The notes: generated by a model from the sequence alone, not told the origin. A DNA stretch of 51,737 bases from Bacteroidota bacterium (GCA_025352785.1 JANXSD010000095.1:1-51737); one strand, 5' to 3'; counted from the first letter of the stretch, positions 1 to 7,999 are shown. Numbers and translations: made by a program.

Positions 1-267
1 GTCCAATCTACTTGTCCTTTTTCATCAATACTTCTTAAAAAAATAGTTCCGTAGGCAAAGGCTATGCAACGATTTTTTTAAATCGTCTTGATAAAAAAAT
101 TACATCGCATCTTTGGACTAAAACATATTGGCAATTGGTATAAATCACCCAATACCTAATAAATGGTTATGGTTTTAAGGAGTTATATTGCATTTTGATT
201 AAACTTTTGCAGGAACAACTTGTTAATAAACTGGTGCATTTCTATCTGATAAATAGCGAATTAGACC
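1..267. other. Left-edge region with no confident gene
   Basis: No supported gene. On the minus strand an open frame runs from about position 77 to the edge and reads like protein (it includes GTIFLRSIDEKG), but a stop lies directly upstream at 78-80 and there is no start codon. A run of seven T at 73-79 sits at the break, so a frameshifted gene fragment is possible. A short hairpin (69-75 with 80-86) overlaps the same spot. The frame at 195-341 that leads into the HU gene has no protein-like features and overlaps its promoter. Confidence 0.3.
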
Positions 268-299
268 TTGCAAATGGACTTCGACACTGCTTATATTTG
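268..299 (+). promoter_or_regulatory. Bacteroidota-type promoter of the HU gene
   Basis: A TTG at 268-270 is followed after 21 bases by TATATTTG at 292-299. This matches the Bacteroidota housekeeping promoter (TTG near -33, TAnnTTTG near -7) exactly in sequence and spacing. The predicted transcript would have about 35-40 untranslated bases before the ATG at 342, and this argues that the longer reading frame beginning at 195 is not used. Confidence 0.72.
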
Positions 300-341
300 C
301 CTTGTTATTCTTCCTCAACCTTATCCTTAAATTCTAAAGAA

Positions 342-614
342 ATGAACAAAGGTGAACTAATAAAAATGATTGCGGCAGATGCCAAGATCAGTCAAATTCA
401 AGCAAACGCAGCACTGAATTCATTCATGCTAATAACGTCGGAGGCATTAAAAAAAGGAGATAAAGTAACGCTAGTGGGATTTGGCACCTTTGGTATCTCA
501 TTGAGATCCGCACGAATAGGAAGAAATCCACAAACAGGAAAGGTGATTCAAATTGATGCACGAAAAGTGGTTCGTTTTAAGCCAGGAACGGATCTTTCCA
601 AAGAAGTAAAATAA
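342..614 (+). CDS. HU/IHF-family DNA-binding protein
   Basis: A 90-residue histone-like protein that would bind and bend DNA in the nucleoid as a dimer. The start MNKGELIKMIAADAKIS and the core VTLVGFGTFGI, followed by RIGRNPQTGKVIQI and a C-terminal VVRFKPGTDL, are the HU signature: two N-terminal helices, the beta saddle, and the arm with the intercalating proline (in RNPQTG). The length is that of the family (about 90). The start at 342 is chosen because a well-spaced promoter ends at 299 and because HU proteins begin here; a longer frame back to 195 adds 49 residues with no family resemblance. The gene stands alone, closed by a hairpin terminator. HU and IHF cannot be separated from sequence alone. 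Confidence 0.93.
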   Translation: MNKGELIKMIAADAKISQIQANAALNSFMLITSEALKKGDKVTLVGFGTFGISLRSARIGRNPQTGKVIQIDARKVVRFKPGTDLSKEVK

Positions 615-634
615 AAATTTTGTTTATGATTGCG

Positions 635-666
635 AGCCCTCGTTAGTAATAACGAGGCTTTTTTTG
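635..666 (+). terminator. Rho-independent terminator after the HU gene
   Basis: An 8-bp perfect stem (638-645 with 650-657) with loop GTAA is extended by further pairs around a bulged C and followed by seven T. It lies 21 bases after the HU stop codon. Confidence 0.85.
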
Positions 667-738
667 ATTTTTTTACAGCTATTTTACGTGTGACTTTTCA
701 TAACGAATTACCTTCGTAGCCAATTACAAAATAAAATT

Positions 739-1836
739 ATGTTTCGAAATCTTCTGTTAGTAGTTACACTTACAACTCGTTTTTTATCCGCACAAGCGCA
801 AACAAATGCAGTTGAATTTAATAAAACTACACTTCTTTATGATGGGGAGGAAAAGCATTTATCAAATGTTCGCCAACTAACATTTGCTGGCGATAATGCC
901 GAAGCCTATTTCAGTTTCGACAATCAAAAAATAACTTTTCAAGCACATAACGAAGCATGGGGAAATCATTGCGATCAGATTTATCTGTTTGATTTAGCAA
1001 ATGCCAATATGAAAGACGCCACTCCACAATTGCTTAGTACTGGAAAAGGACGTACTACTTGTTCTTACTTTCTTCCAGGTGATTCAACAATTTTATATGC
1101 ATCTACTCATCTAGGTGGTGATAGTTGTCCGCCGAATCCAGCTAAGCGTGCCGACCATAAATATGTATGGCCTATCTACAAAGATTTCGACATTTTCATT
1201 TCGGATCTTAAAGGAAATATTCTAAAACAACTTACCTCAACACCTGGTTATGATGCAGAAGGAACAGTGTCACCTGATGGAAAAAAAATTGTTTTTACTA
1301 GTATTCGCTCTGGTGACCTCGAACTTTATACAATGAATATTGACGGATCAAATGTTAAACAAATAACAAAAGAATTAGGTTATGATGGCGGCGCATTTTT
1401 TTCGCCAGATAATAAACGATTAATCTTTAGAGCGAGTCGTCCGAAAACTCTTGAAGAAATTAAAGAATACACTGACTTATTAAAAGAAGGTTTAGTGATG
1501 CCAACACACATGGAATTGTATACATGCAAAGCGGATGGTAGCGATTTACAAAAGATTACTGACATGCCAAATGCAAGTTGGGCACCATTCTTTAGTCATG
1601 ATGGTAAGAAAGTAATTTTTTCATCCAATTATAAATCTGATCCTAAGAAAGGACTTCCATTTAATCTTTACATGATCAATTTAAAATCGAAGAAAGTAGA
1701 GAAGATAACAATGGATGGAATGTTTGATGCATTTCCAATGTTTTCTTCTGACGGAAAGCATTTAATATTTTCTTCCAACAGAAATAATAACGGTACGCAT
1801 GATACTAATTTGTTTATTGCTGATTGGAAAGACTGA
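739..1836 (+). CDS. Secreted TolB-like PD40 beta-propeller protein
   Basis: A 365-residue exported protein with an N-terminal signal peptide (about residues 1-20, ending SAQAQ). The rest is built of WD40-like PD40 repeats, visible as recurring blades: YFSFDNQKITFQ, GTVSPDGKKIVFTS, AFFSPDNKRLIFRA, PFFSHDGKKVIFSS and PMFSSDGKHLIFSS, each following a segment of the type LYTMNIDGSNVKQIT. This is the TolB-type propeller fold, normally a periplasmic scaffold for protein contacts. No TolB N-terminal domain, peptidase or OmpA domain is present, so it is a stand-alone propeller and its partner is unknown. An imperfect -7 box (TACCTTCG, 709-716) lies upstream. The gene is monocistronic and followed by a repeat-rich spacer. 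Confidence 0.8.
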   Translation: MFRNLLLVVTLTTRFLSAQAQTNAVEFNKTTLLYDGEEKHLSNVRQLTFAGDNAEAYFSFDNQKITFQAHNEAWGNHCDQIYLFDLANANMKDATPQLLSTGKGRTTCSYFLPGDSTILYASTHLGGDSCPPNPAKRADHKYVWPIYKDFDIFISDLKGNILKQLTSTPGYDAEGTVSPDGKKIVFTSIRSGDLELYTMNIDGSNVKQITKELGYDGGAFFSPDNKRLIFRASRPKTLEEIKEYTDLLKEGLVMPTHMELYTCKADGSDLQKITDMPNASWAPFFSHDGKKVIFSSNYKSDPKKGLPFNLYMINLKSKKVEKITMDGMFDAFPMFSSDGKHLIFSSNRNNNGTHDTNLFIADWKD

Positions 1837-1857
1837 TTTAATGTGCAAATATGCCAA

Positions 1858-2154
1858 TGCTTGCCCAGAAGTTTTATACTTCTTGGGTGCCTATGGCTCA
1901 AGAAATAATTACGTCTCGATAGCTATCGGATCAAGATTCAGCAATTCGTATTCCCGATAAATATCTAAAGGTAATTCGTATTCGTATTCCTATAGCTATC
2001 GGAACTGCTTCAGACAATTTGAATCAATTACAGAAGTAAAAAATAATTATTGTGAAAATCTAAATCATAAAAATCATTGTAATCATCAAAATCATAGTTC
2101 AGACAAATTTTAATCCTGCTTGCCAAGAAGACTCGCTCTTTATGGTTCAAGAAA
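1858..2154. repeat. Repeat-rich intergenic mosaic
   Basis: The spacer 1837-2220 has no supported gene. Two related segments lie 259 and 249 bases apart: TGCTTGCCCAGAAG (1858-1871) with TATGGCTCAAGAAA (1892-1905), and TGCTTGCCAAGAAG (2117-2130) with TATGGTTCAAGAAA (2141-2154). Between them are the palindrome CGATAGCTATCG (1917-1928), a partial second copy TAGCTATCGGA (1992-2002), and three occurrences of ATTCGTATTC-like sequence (1944-1954, 1974-1990). A hairpin CCCAGAAG/CTTCTTGGG sits at 1864-1887 and could act in RNA. The pattern looks like dispersed intergenic repeats pieced together. Confidence 0.5.
2062..2097. repeat. Four 9-bp tandem repeats, AAATCATnn
   Basis: Four consecutive 9-bp units (AAATCATAA, AAATCATTG, TAATCATCA, AAATCATAG) form a short tandem array inside the spacer. 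A 61-codon minus-strand frame over it reads as repeated D/F/Y residues, which follows from the repeat and is not evidence of a gene. Confidence 0.65.
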
Positions 2155-2220
2155 ATCAAAAACTTGAACATCACTCTAAACCCTAATAGAAAAAATATTT
2201 CTGCATTCTGCATTCGTAAT

Positions 2221-3855
2221 TTATTTCATTTCCACTTCTTTCAACGTAACCAAATTAAGAGGATTCATTTTTAATCCGTGAACATTGTTTCCGAAAAGTC
2301 GAAGCACTCTGTCATAATAAAGCACAACAACAGGAGCATCTTTCATTACTAAATTATCCATATCACGATAGAGTTTCCAACGCAACGTATCATTACTAGT
2401 AAGCATCGATTGCTCATACATTTTATCAAATTGTAAATTAAAATAATGCGTATAATTCGGCCCGTTGGGTGCTTTGTTTTTAGAATAAAATAAGGCGAGG
2501 TAGTTTTCCGCATCTGCATAATCAGCTATCCATGATCCTCTAAAAAAACTTAACTGTTGTTTCGAAACCATTTGTCGGTGCTGACCTGCCTGATTAATTT
2601 CTAACTTAATCGTGATCCCAATTTCTGCAAGTTGACCTTGAATGTATTCGCATAAATCCTGATAGGAATTAGTAGTACTCATTAAAATTGGTGGCAAACC
2701 TTTTCCATTTGGATATCCCGCATCCGCTAAAAGTTGTGCTGCTTTTTTGGGATCATAACGATAACCTGTTGTCGACAAACTATCGAAGCCAGGAATTCCC
2801 AAAGGAATCATTCCTGCTTCACCAGGAGTAGCCATACCATTGCGCAAATAAGTAATCATTTTCGCACGATCGAAACCCATATTTATAGCCTGACGAATTC
2901 TTACATCATTCAGCGGATTTCCTTTCATTAAAGTTAGATTGCTATCCACTAACATTCCCAGATATTCGGTGTTGAGGTAAGGAGCTGTTTCCATTTGAAA
3001 CCGACCCATATATTTACTACGAAGCTTACCATTTGGCGTAAGTAAATCATCTTTATAGCTTGCATCTAAACCTGAAACAAGATCTAATTTTCCTTTTAAG
3101 AATTCTAAAAACGCCGATTGCTTATCACTGATAAATGAAATCATAATCGCATCCAGATAGGGAAGTCGTTTTCCGTTTTTGTCCAACTCAAAATAATTAG
3201 GATTCTTATGAAGAATTAATGCAATACGTTCAATCCATCTGCTAAAGAGAAATGGACCTGTGCCGATAGGATGATTTCTAAAATCTTTACCATAATGATC
3301 AACGATTTCATGAGGTACAACAGCAGCATAAGAAGAAGCAAGTAATCCTAAAAATGGTGGAAATGGATGATCCAATAGAATAATAAATGTAGAATCATTT
3401 TGATTGATGAAACCGATCACCTCACCAGATTCATTCTTTTTTATCGAATTAAAAATCCATGCACCAGATGATGCTACTTTTTTATCCGCAATACGATTAA
3501 AGCTATAAAGAAAATCAGCAGCAATAACTTTTCGTGTCGTTGTAAATAATGGATCTTGGTGAAAAGTGACCTCGTTCCGTAAGTGAAAGGTGTAAGTCAT
3601 TGCATCATCGCTAACCTCCCACGAAGAAGCGATACAAGGTAAAACATGTAGCTTTTCATCTAGTTGAACTAAGCCATTGAAGAGGTGATTACAGGCCCAA
3701 ATATTAGCTTGGTTATTTGCAAAAGCGGGATCTAAAGAGGTAATTCCGGAGCTTTCATTGTAACGAAAAACTTTTTTTCCACCGTACGAATCTTTTTTCT
3801 CGTGACAAGAAAAGAGCAACATTGATAAGAGAAAGAGTGTAAATAGTTGGCGCAT
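2221..3855 (-). CDS. Family 5 extracellular solute-binding lipoprotein (peptide-type)
   Basis: A 544-residue lipoprotein of the OppA/DppA type (SBP_bac_5), expected to bind peptides or another small ligand outside the cytoplasmic membrane. It starts with a lipoprotein signal (MRQLFTLFLLSMLLFSC, acylated Cys at residue 17), then the family's opening FRYNESSGITSLDPAFANN, IASSWEVSDDAMTYTFHLR, the NHPIGTGPF segment, and the C-terminal DAPVVVLYYDR typical of the fold. The length is normal. No Dpp/Opp permease or ATPase genes lie in the window, so it is an orphan binding protein; the transporter must be elsewhere or the role is not transport. It is divergent from mtaB, and its own promoter abuts the ATG. 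The ligand cannot be told from sequence. Confidence 0.87.
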   Translation of the reverse strand: MRQLFTLFLLSMLLFSCHEKKDSYGGKKVFRYNESSGITSLDPAFANNQANIWACNHLFNGLVQLDEKLHVLPCIASSWEVSDDAMTYTFHLRNEVTFHQDPLFTTTRKVIAADFLYSFNRIADKKVASSGAWIFNSIKKNESGEVIGFINQNDSTFIILLDHPFPPFLGLLASSYAAVVPHEIVDHYGKDFRNHPIGTGPFLFSRWIERIALILHKNPNYFELDKNGKRLPYLDAIMISFISDKQSAFLEFLKGKLDLVSGLDASYKDDLLTPNGKLRSKYMGRFQMETAPYLNTEYLGMLVDSNLTLMKGNPLNDVRIRQAINMGFDRAKMITYLRNGMATPGEAGMIPLGIPGFDSLSTTGYRYDPKKAAQLLADAGYPNGKGLPPILMSTTNSYQDLCEYIQGQLAEIGITIKLEINQAGQHRQMVSKQQLSFFRGSWIADYADAENYLALFYSKNKAPNGPNYTHYFNLQFDKMYEQSMLTSNDTLRWKLYRDMDNLVMKDAPVVVLYYDRVLRLFGNNVHGLKMNPLNLVTLKEVEMK

Positions 3856-3859
3856 TTGG

Positions 3860-3891
3860 CAAATGTATTCGAAAGCTTTGAAGGATCACAA
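3860..3891 (-). promoter_or_regulatory. Promoter of the solute-binding protein, start-codon proximal
   Basis: Read on the minus strand, TTG (3891-3889) is followed after 21 bases by TACATTTG (3867-3860), a full match to the Bacteroidota promoter. Only four bases separate the -7 box from the ATG at 3855, so transcription should begin at or within a few bases of the start codon: a leaderless or nearly leaderless mRNA. Confidence 0.6.
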
Positions 3892-3910
3892 ATCCAGAAT
3901 GATGATTCAT

Positions 3911-3918
3911 TACCTTTG
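3911..3918 (+). promoter_or_regulatory. -7 box upstream of mtaB
   Basis: TACCTTTG matches TAnnTTTG and ends six bases before the mtaB ATG at 3925. I see no good TTG at the expected -33 spacing, so only half the promoter is supported. It helps fix the start at 3925: the in-frame codon at 3847 would lie upstream of the promoter and inside the divergent gene. Confidence 0.5.
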
Positions 3919-3924
3919 CGCCCC

Positions 3925-5247
3925 ATGCAAACAGTCGCCTTCCATACACTCGGATGTAAACTTAATTTCTCGGAGACATCCACCATTGCACGTCAGTTTC
4001 GCGATGCTGGCTGGCAACGTGCTGATTTTCCGGCTGTTGCAGATGTGTATGTGGTAAATACGTGTTCGGTAACGGAGAATGCAGATAAAGAATGTAAGCA
4101 GATCGTTAATCGGGCGATGCATGCAAATCCAGAAGGAAAAGTGATCATTGTTGGTTGTTATGCGCAGTTGAAGCCAGAGGAGATTGCCACTATTCCTGGT
4201 GTTGATTTGGTGTTGGGAGCAACTGAAAAATTTAATGTTTTACGTTACCTCGATAATCTTAAAAAAAGCGAAGAGGCTGCTGTGATGGCATGTGAAATTG
4301 ATCAGGCAACCACGTTTGTGAGTGCTCATTCTTCAGGTGATCGTACGCGAGTTTTTTTGAAGGTGCAGGATGGTTGTGATTATAGTTGTGCTTTTTGCAC
4401 GATTCCATTAGCGAGAGGGAAATCAAGAAGTGATACCATCGAAAATGTTGTTCGTCAGGCAAAAGAACTGGTTGCAAATGGCGTGAAAGAAATTGTCCTC
4501 ACGGGTGTAAATCTTGGTGATTTTGGTATTCGTGAAGGTACCGCAAAACATCAGGATCGTTTTATAGATCTTGCATTAGCATTAGAAGAAATAGATGGAT
4601 TGGAGAGAATTCGTATTTCATCGATAGAGCCTAATCTTTTAACAGAAGAAGTGATTCGTTTTGTCGCTGAATCAAAGAAATTTGTTCCGCATTTTCATAT
4701 ACCATTGCAAAGTGGTTCGGAAGTGATATTGAAAGCAATGCGTAGAAGATACCTGCGTTCACTTTATACAGAACGAATTGCGTTGATTAATGAATGCATA
4801 CCAAACGCAAGTATCGGTGCGGATGTGATTGTTGGATTTCCAGGAGAAACAGAAGAGCACTTCATGGAAACATTTAATTATCTGCACCAATTAAATATTA
4901 CCTATCTGCATGTATTTACTTATTCAGAAAGAGTGAACACACTTGCTATAAAAATGGATGACGCTATCCCGATGAATGTTCGTAAAAATCGTAATCGTAT
5001 GTTGCGTAATTTATCATTAAAAAAGCAACAGGCTTTTTATCAATCGCAATTAGGAAAAGAATTGCCAGTATTATTTGAAGCAGAAAGAAGTGGTGAATTA
5101 ATGTATGGGTATTCGTCGAATTATATTCGTGTTGCACATCCCTATAATGAGTCGTTAGTAAATAAAATTATTAAGTGTCAAATTAACACGATTAATCCAG
5201 AGGGTTTTGCAGAAGTAATTTTACTTGGCGAAACTGTAACTGTGTGA
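3925..5247 (+). CDS. mtaB: tRNA t6A37 methylthiotransferase MtaB
   Basis: A 440-residue radical-SAM enzyme that adds a methylthio group to N6-threonylcarbamoyladenosine at position 37 of tRNAs reading ANN codons. The N-terminal UPF0004 domain begins HTLGCKLNFSET and supplies three cluster cysteines (Cys11, Cys47 in VVNTCSV, Cys78 in VGCYAQ); the radical-SAM motif CDYSCAFC gives Cys151, 155 and 158; the SSIEPNLL and FHIPLQSGS segments and a C-terminal TRAM-like region follow. TLGCKLN distinguishes the MtaB/MiaB-like group, and the length suits MtaB. The start at 3925 gives the conserved N-terminus. It is first in a run with lgt (12-base gap) and the phosphatase gene. Confidence 0.92.
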   Translation: MQTVAFHTLGCKLNFSETSTIARQFRDAGWQRADFPAVADVYVVNTCSVTENADKECKQIVNRAMHANPEGKVIIVGCYAQLKPEEIATIPGVDLVLGATEKFNVLRYLDNLKKSEEAAVMACEIDQATTFVSAHSSGDRTRVFLKVQDGCDYSCAFCTIPLARGKSRSDTIENVVRQAKELVANGVKEIVLTGVNLGDFGIREGTAKHQDRFIDLALALEEIDGLERIRISSIEPNLLTEEVIRFVAESKKFVPHFHIPLQSGSEVILKAMRRRYLRSLYTERIALINECIPNASIGADVIVGFPGETEEHFMETFNYLHQLNITYLHVFTYSERVNTLAIKMDDAIPMNVRKNRNRMLRNLSLKKQQAFYQSQLGKELPVLFEAERSGELMYGYSSNYIRVAHPYNESLVNKIIKCQINTINPEGFAEVILLGETVTV

Positions 5248-5259
5248 TAACGAAAATAT

Positions 5260-6417
5260 ATGTATCCAACAATTTCAGATTTATTAAAAGACATTTTCGG
5301 TATTAATATTCCATTACCAATACAGAGTTTTGGTTTTATGCTGGCGATTTCTTTTTTATGTGCAGCATATACCTTGCAATTAGAATTGAAACGGAAAGAA
5401 AAATTAGGATTAATGAATCCTTTTTATGAAACAATAATTAAAGGTGAACCTGCGAGTACTTTTGATTTAATTTCTTCGTTTTTACTTGGATTTATTTTCG
5501 GCTATAAATTATTGTTCATTGCGCTAAATTATACTTCGTTTGTAGAAGATACACAAGGCATATTGCTTTCTGCAAGAGGAAATATTTTAGGTGGATTAGC
5601 CTTAGGGTCGATATCGGCCTACTTGCGTTACCGTGAGAAAGAAAAAGAGCGATTAGCACAGCCAGAGAATGTACAAGTGTTAATGCATCCTTACCAGTTA
5701 GTTGGAAATATAACAATGGTTGCTGCCGTTTCAGGAATCATTGGAGCGAAGGTGTTTCATAATTTAGAAAATCTACATGAGTTTGAAAGCCATCCATTAG
5801 AAGCATTGGTTTCCTTTAGCGGTTTAACGATGTATGGAGGGTTAATTTTCGGATGCATTTCTGTGATGTGGTATTGTAATAAACGTGGTATTAAACCGCT
5901 TGTAATTGCGGATGCAACAGCACCGGGATTAATGTTAGCGTATGGTACTGGTAGATTAGGATGTCAGATTGCTGGTGATGGTGATTGGGGAATTGTTAAT
6001 TTAAATCCTAAGCCATCATTTTTAAATTGGTTGCCGGATTGGGCGTGGTCGTATAATTATCCAAATAATGTTATTAACGAAGGAATGCCGATCCCAAGTT
6101 GTGTAGGAAAGCACTGTATGATGTTACCCGATGCCGTATACCCAACACCATTGTACGAATCCGTTACGTGTATTTTATTGTTTTTTGTTATTTGGTCGAT
6201 GCGAAAAAGATTTGATGTTGTAGGAAAAGTTTTCGCATTTTATTTATTACTCAATGGCATTGAACGCATGATGATTGAGCAAATACGTGTAAATAATAAA
6301 TTTGATTTTTTAGGATTAAGAGTTACACAGGCAGAAGTTATCGCAGCGGTTTTAATTTTAATTGGTGCTAGTGGATTAATTTTCTTGCGTAAAAGAAAAG
6401 ATGCTGAAGTGGGATGA
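5260..6417 (+). CDS. lgt: Prolipoprotein diacylglyceryl transferase, divergent type
   Basis: A 385-residue polytopic inner-membrane enzyme that transfers diacylglycerol from phosphatidylglycerol to the lipobox cysteine, the first step of lipoprotein maturation. The region TMYGGLIFG (191-199), followed by GTGRLGCQIAGDGDWG (229-244), then YPTPLYES and NGIERMMIEQIRV, aligns with the Lgt core. It is longer than the E. coli enzyme (about 290). Several residues that matter in E. coli differ: the His of HGGL is Tyr192, and the GRLGN..NGE signature reads GRLGCQIAGD; the C-terminal Arg is kept (Arg336). I believe this variant is usual in Bacteroidota. It overlaps the next gene by four bases (ATGA). 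Several lipoproteins in this window would be its substrates. Confidence 0.88.
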   Translation: MYPTISDLLKDIFGINIPLPIQSFGFMLAISFLCAAYTLQLELKRKEKLGLMNPFYETIIKGEPASTFDLISSFLLGFIFGYKLLFIALNYTSFVEDTQGILLSARGNILGGLALGSISAYLRYREKEKERLAQPENVQVLMHPYQLVGNITMVAAVSGIIGAKVFHNLENLHEFESHPLEALVSFSGLTMYGGLIFGCISVMWYCNKRGIKPLVIADATAPGLMLAYGTGRLGCQIAGDGDWGIVNLNPKPSFLNWLPDWAWSYNYPNNVINEGMPIPSCVGKHCMMLPDAVYPTPLYESVTCILLFFVIWSMRKRFDVVGKVFAFYLLLNGIERMMIEQIRVNNKFDFLGLRVTQAEVIAAVLILIGASGLIFLRKRKDAEVG

Positions 6418-7208
6418 TAGATTTTAAAAATATTTGTGAAGAGGCTATTCCAATCATAAAAATGGCTGGAGAATTTATTCGATCTCAACGTGTTTCTTTT
6501 AACAACGACGCCATTGAATACAAAGGCTATAACGATTTGGTTTCTTACGTGGATAAGAATGCAGAACTGATACTAGTGAAAGGTTTGCAACAATTACTTC
6601 CAGATGCTGGATTTATCACCGAAGAAAATACGCTTTCCATTTCTGATCGAGATTACCAATGGATCATAGATCCGTTAGATGGTACTACAAATTTTGTTCA
6701 TGGAATACCTTGTTATTGCGTGAGTGTTGGTTTAACACATCATAACAAACTGGTGATGGGTATAGTGTATGAAATCAATTTGGACGAATGTTTTTATGCA
6801 TGGAAAGGTGGAGGAGCATGGATGAATGGAAAGTCGATCGCTGTTTCAAAAATTGATACCGTTGCAAAATCATTGTTGGCTACTGGTTTTCCGTATACCA
6901 ATTATGATCGAATGGTTCCTTACATGGAAGTTTTTGATTACTGCATGAAGAATACACATGGCTTACGAAGACTAGGTTCGGCCGCTGTTGATTTAGCTTA
7001 CGTTGCTTGCGGTAGATTTGAAGGTTTTTATGAATACGGATTAAATTCCTACGACGTGGCTGCAGGAGCATTCATTGTGATGGAAGCAGGAGGAAAGGTC
7101 AGCGATTTTTCTGGCAATGATAATTTTCTTTTTGGAAGAGAAATCATTGCATGCAACAATGGAATGTTCGAAGAATTTTTAGAAGTGGTTAAAAAATGTT
7201 TTGGTTAA
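6414..7208 (+). CDS. Inositol-1-monophosphatase family protein
   Basis: A 264-residue Mg-dependent phosphatase of the IMPase/SuhB/CysQ superfamily. The metal-binding motifs are complete: ITEEN (Glu70-Glu71), DPLDGTTNFVHG (Asp86, Asp89, Gly90, Thr91) and the C-terminal YDVAAGAFIVMEAGG (Asp214). Length and motif spacing fit inositol monophosphatase; the DPLDGTTNF form points to the SuhB/IMPase branch and away from CysQ or fructose bisphosphatases, but the substrate is not settled. The ATG overlaps the lgt stop, so the two are translationally coupled, as the last gene of the mtaB-lgt run. It is followed by a tandem 22-bp repeat. Confidence 0.9.
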   Translation: MIDFKNICEEAIPIIKMAGEFIRSQRVSFNNDAIEYKGYNDLVSYVDKNAELILVKGLQQLLPDAGFITEENTLSISDRDYQWIIDPLDGTTNFVHGIPCYCVSVGLTHHNKLVMGIVYEINLDECFYAWKGGGAWMNGKSIAVSKIDTVAKSLLATGFPYTNYDRMVPYMEVFDYCMKNTHGLRRLGSAAVDLAYVACGRFEGFYEYGLNSYDVAAGAFIVMEAGGKVSDFSGNDNFLFGREIIACNNGMFEEFLEVVKKCFG

Positions 7209-7222
7209 TTGAAATGTCCTAA

Positions 7223-7263
7223 GTTACAAACTCAGGACAGCAGTGTTACAAACTCAGGACAGC
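7223..7263. repeat. Two tandem 22-bp repeats, possible IS end remnant
   Basis: The 19-base sequence GTTACAAACTCAGGACAGC occurs at 7223-7241 and again at 7245-7263 (period 22). TGTCCT at 7215-7220 forms the opposite arm of a hairpin with AGGACA at 7234-7239. TGT...ACA-type tips with subterminal repeats recall insertion-sequence ends, but there is no transposase nearby. Confidence 0.55.
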
Positions 7264-7306
7264 TTTAATTATCTCAGCAAACATTTTTCCTTTTCAAATC
7301 TTCAAA

Positions 7307-7999
7307 TCAATTCTCCTCTCCCGACATATCTTCTTTTTGCGAAAGAGGCTTATGCTTTAGAACTTTTGCTTCAATATAGAATATAATTTCTTCAGAAATA
7401 TTTTTACATTGATCACCAACACGTTCCAGTTTACGAATCATACTTAAAGTATACAAACTTTGATTGATTCGATCGAGATGAGTTTTAATAAATTCTCCTA
7501 CCGATTCATTCGCATTCATGTTGATTTCGTCGAGAATCTCATCTTTTTTAAATACACTTCGAGCTAGTCGAGTATCTTCCAATTCAAAAGCTGTCATCAC
7601 ATCATTAAGAATGATGGAACTTGTATCAAACATTTCAATGAGTCGCGTTTTTTCTAATAATTCTTTTTCCAATTCCAGTTTAATGTTTAGCACAAACTGA
7701 CAAATGCCTTCTGCGATATCTCCAACACGTTCTAAGTTAGAATTGATTTTCATACAAGCAAGTACGAATCTTAAATCAACAGCGAGTGGATTTAAAAGTG
7801 CAATAATATTTTCGCAATCACGATCTATTTTTAACTCAAAACCATTTACACGTTTCTCATTTACCAAAACTTCTCTAGCAAGATCTTTATCAAATTGAAC
7901 TAATGCGTTTTTTGATTTATTTAATTGGGAAAGAACAAGCCCAAACATTTCGAGCATGTCGATTTTTAATTTTTTTAGTTCTGCGTCTAGATGTGTCAT
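7307..7999 (-). CDS. phoU: Phosphate signalling protein PhoU
   Basis: A 230-residue all-helical protein with two PhoU repeats of three helices; each repeat contains the metal-contacting E/DxxxD-type helix (DRDCENIIALLNP and RKLERVGDQCKNISE; also NSNLERVGDIAEGI). In known systems it couples PstB to PhoR, repressing the Pho regulon when phosphate is ample and limiting uptake. It is the last gene of the leftward phosphate operon, 55 bases after pstB, the usual pst order. No hairpin terminator with a T run is obvious after it. Confidence 0.93.
   Translation of the reverse strand: MTHLDAELKKLKIDMLEMFGLVLSQLNKSKNALVQFDKDLAREVLVNEKRVNGFELKIDRDCENIIALLNPLAVDLRFVLACMKINSNLERVGDIAEGICQFVLNIKLELEKELLEKTRLIEMFDTSSIILNDVMTAFELEDTRLARSVFKKDEILDEINMNANESVGEFIKTHLDRINQSLYTLSMIRKLERVGDQCKNISEEIIFYIEAKVLKHKPLSQKEDMSGEEN

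Noticed and set aside
195-341. N-terminal extension of the HU gene
   Set aside because: It overlaps a well-spaced promoter (268-299), has no family similarity, and HU proteins start at the ATG at 342.
2028-2213. 61-codon minus-strand ORF
   Set aside because: Its D/F/Y-rich sequence is a by-product of the 9-bp tandem repeat, and it lies in a repeat-rich spacer with no start signal.
3847-3924. Longer start for mtaB
   Set aside because: It lies inside the divergent gene and its promoter; the conserved N-terminus begins at 3925.
7209-7306. Intact insertion sequence or CRISPR repeat
   Set aside because: Only two repeat units without regular unique spacers, no transposase and no cas genes.
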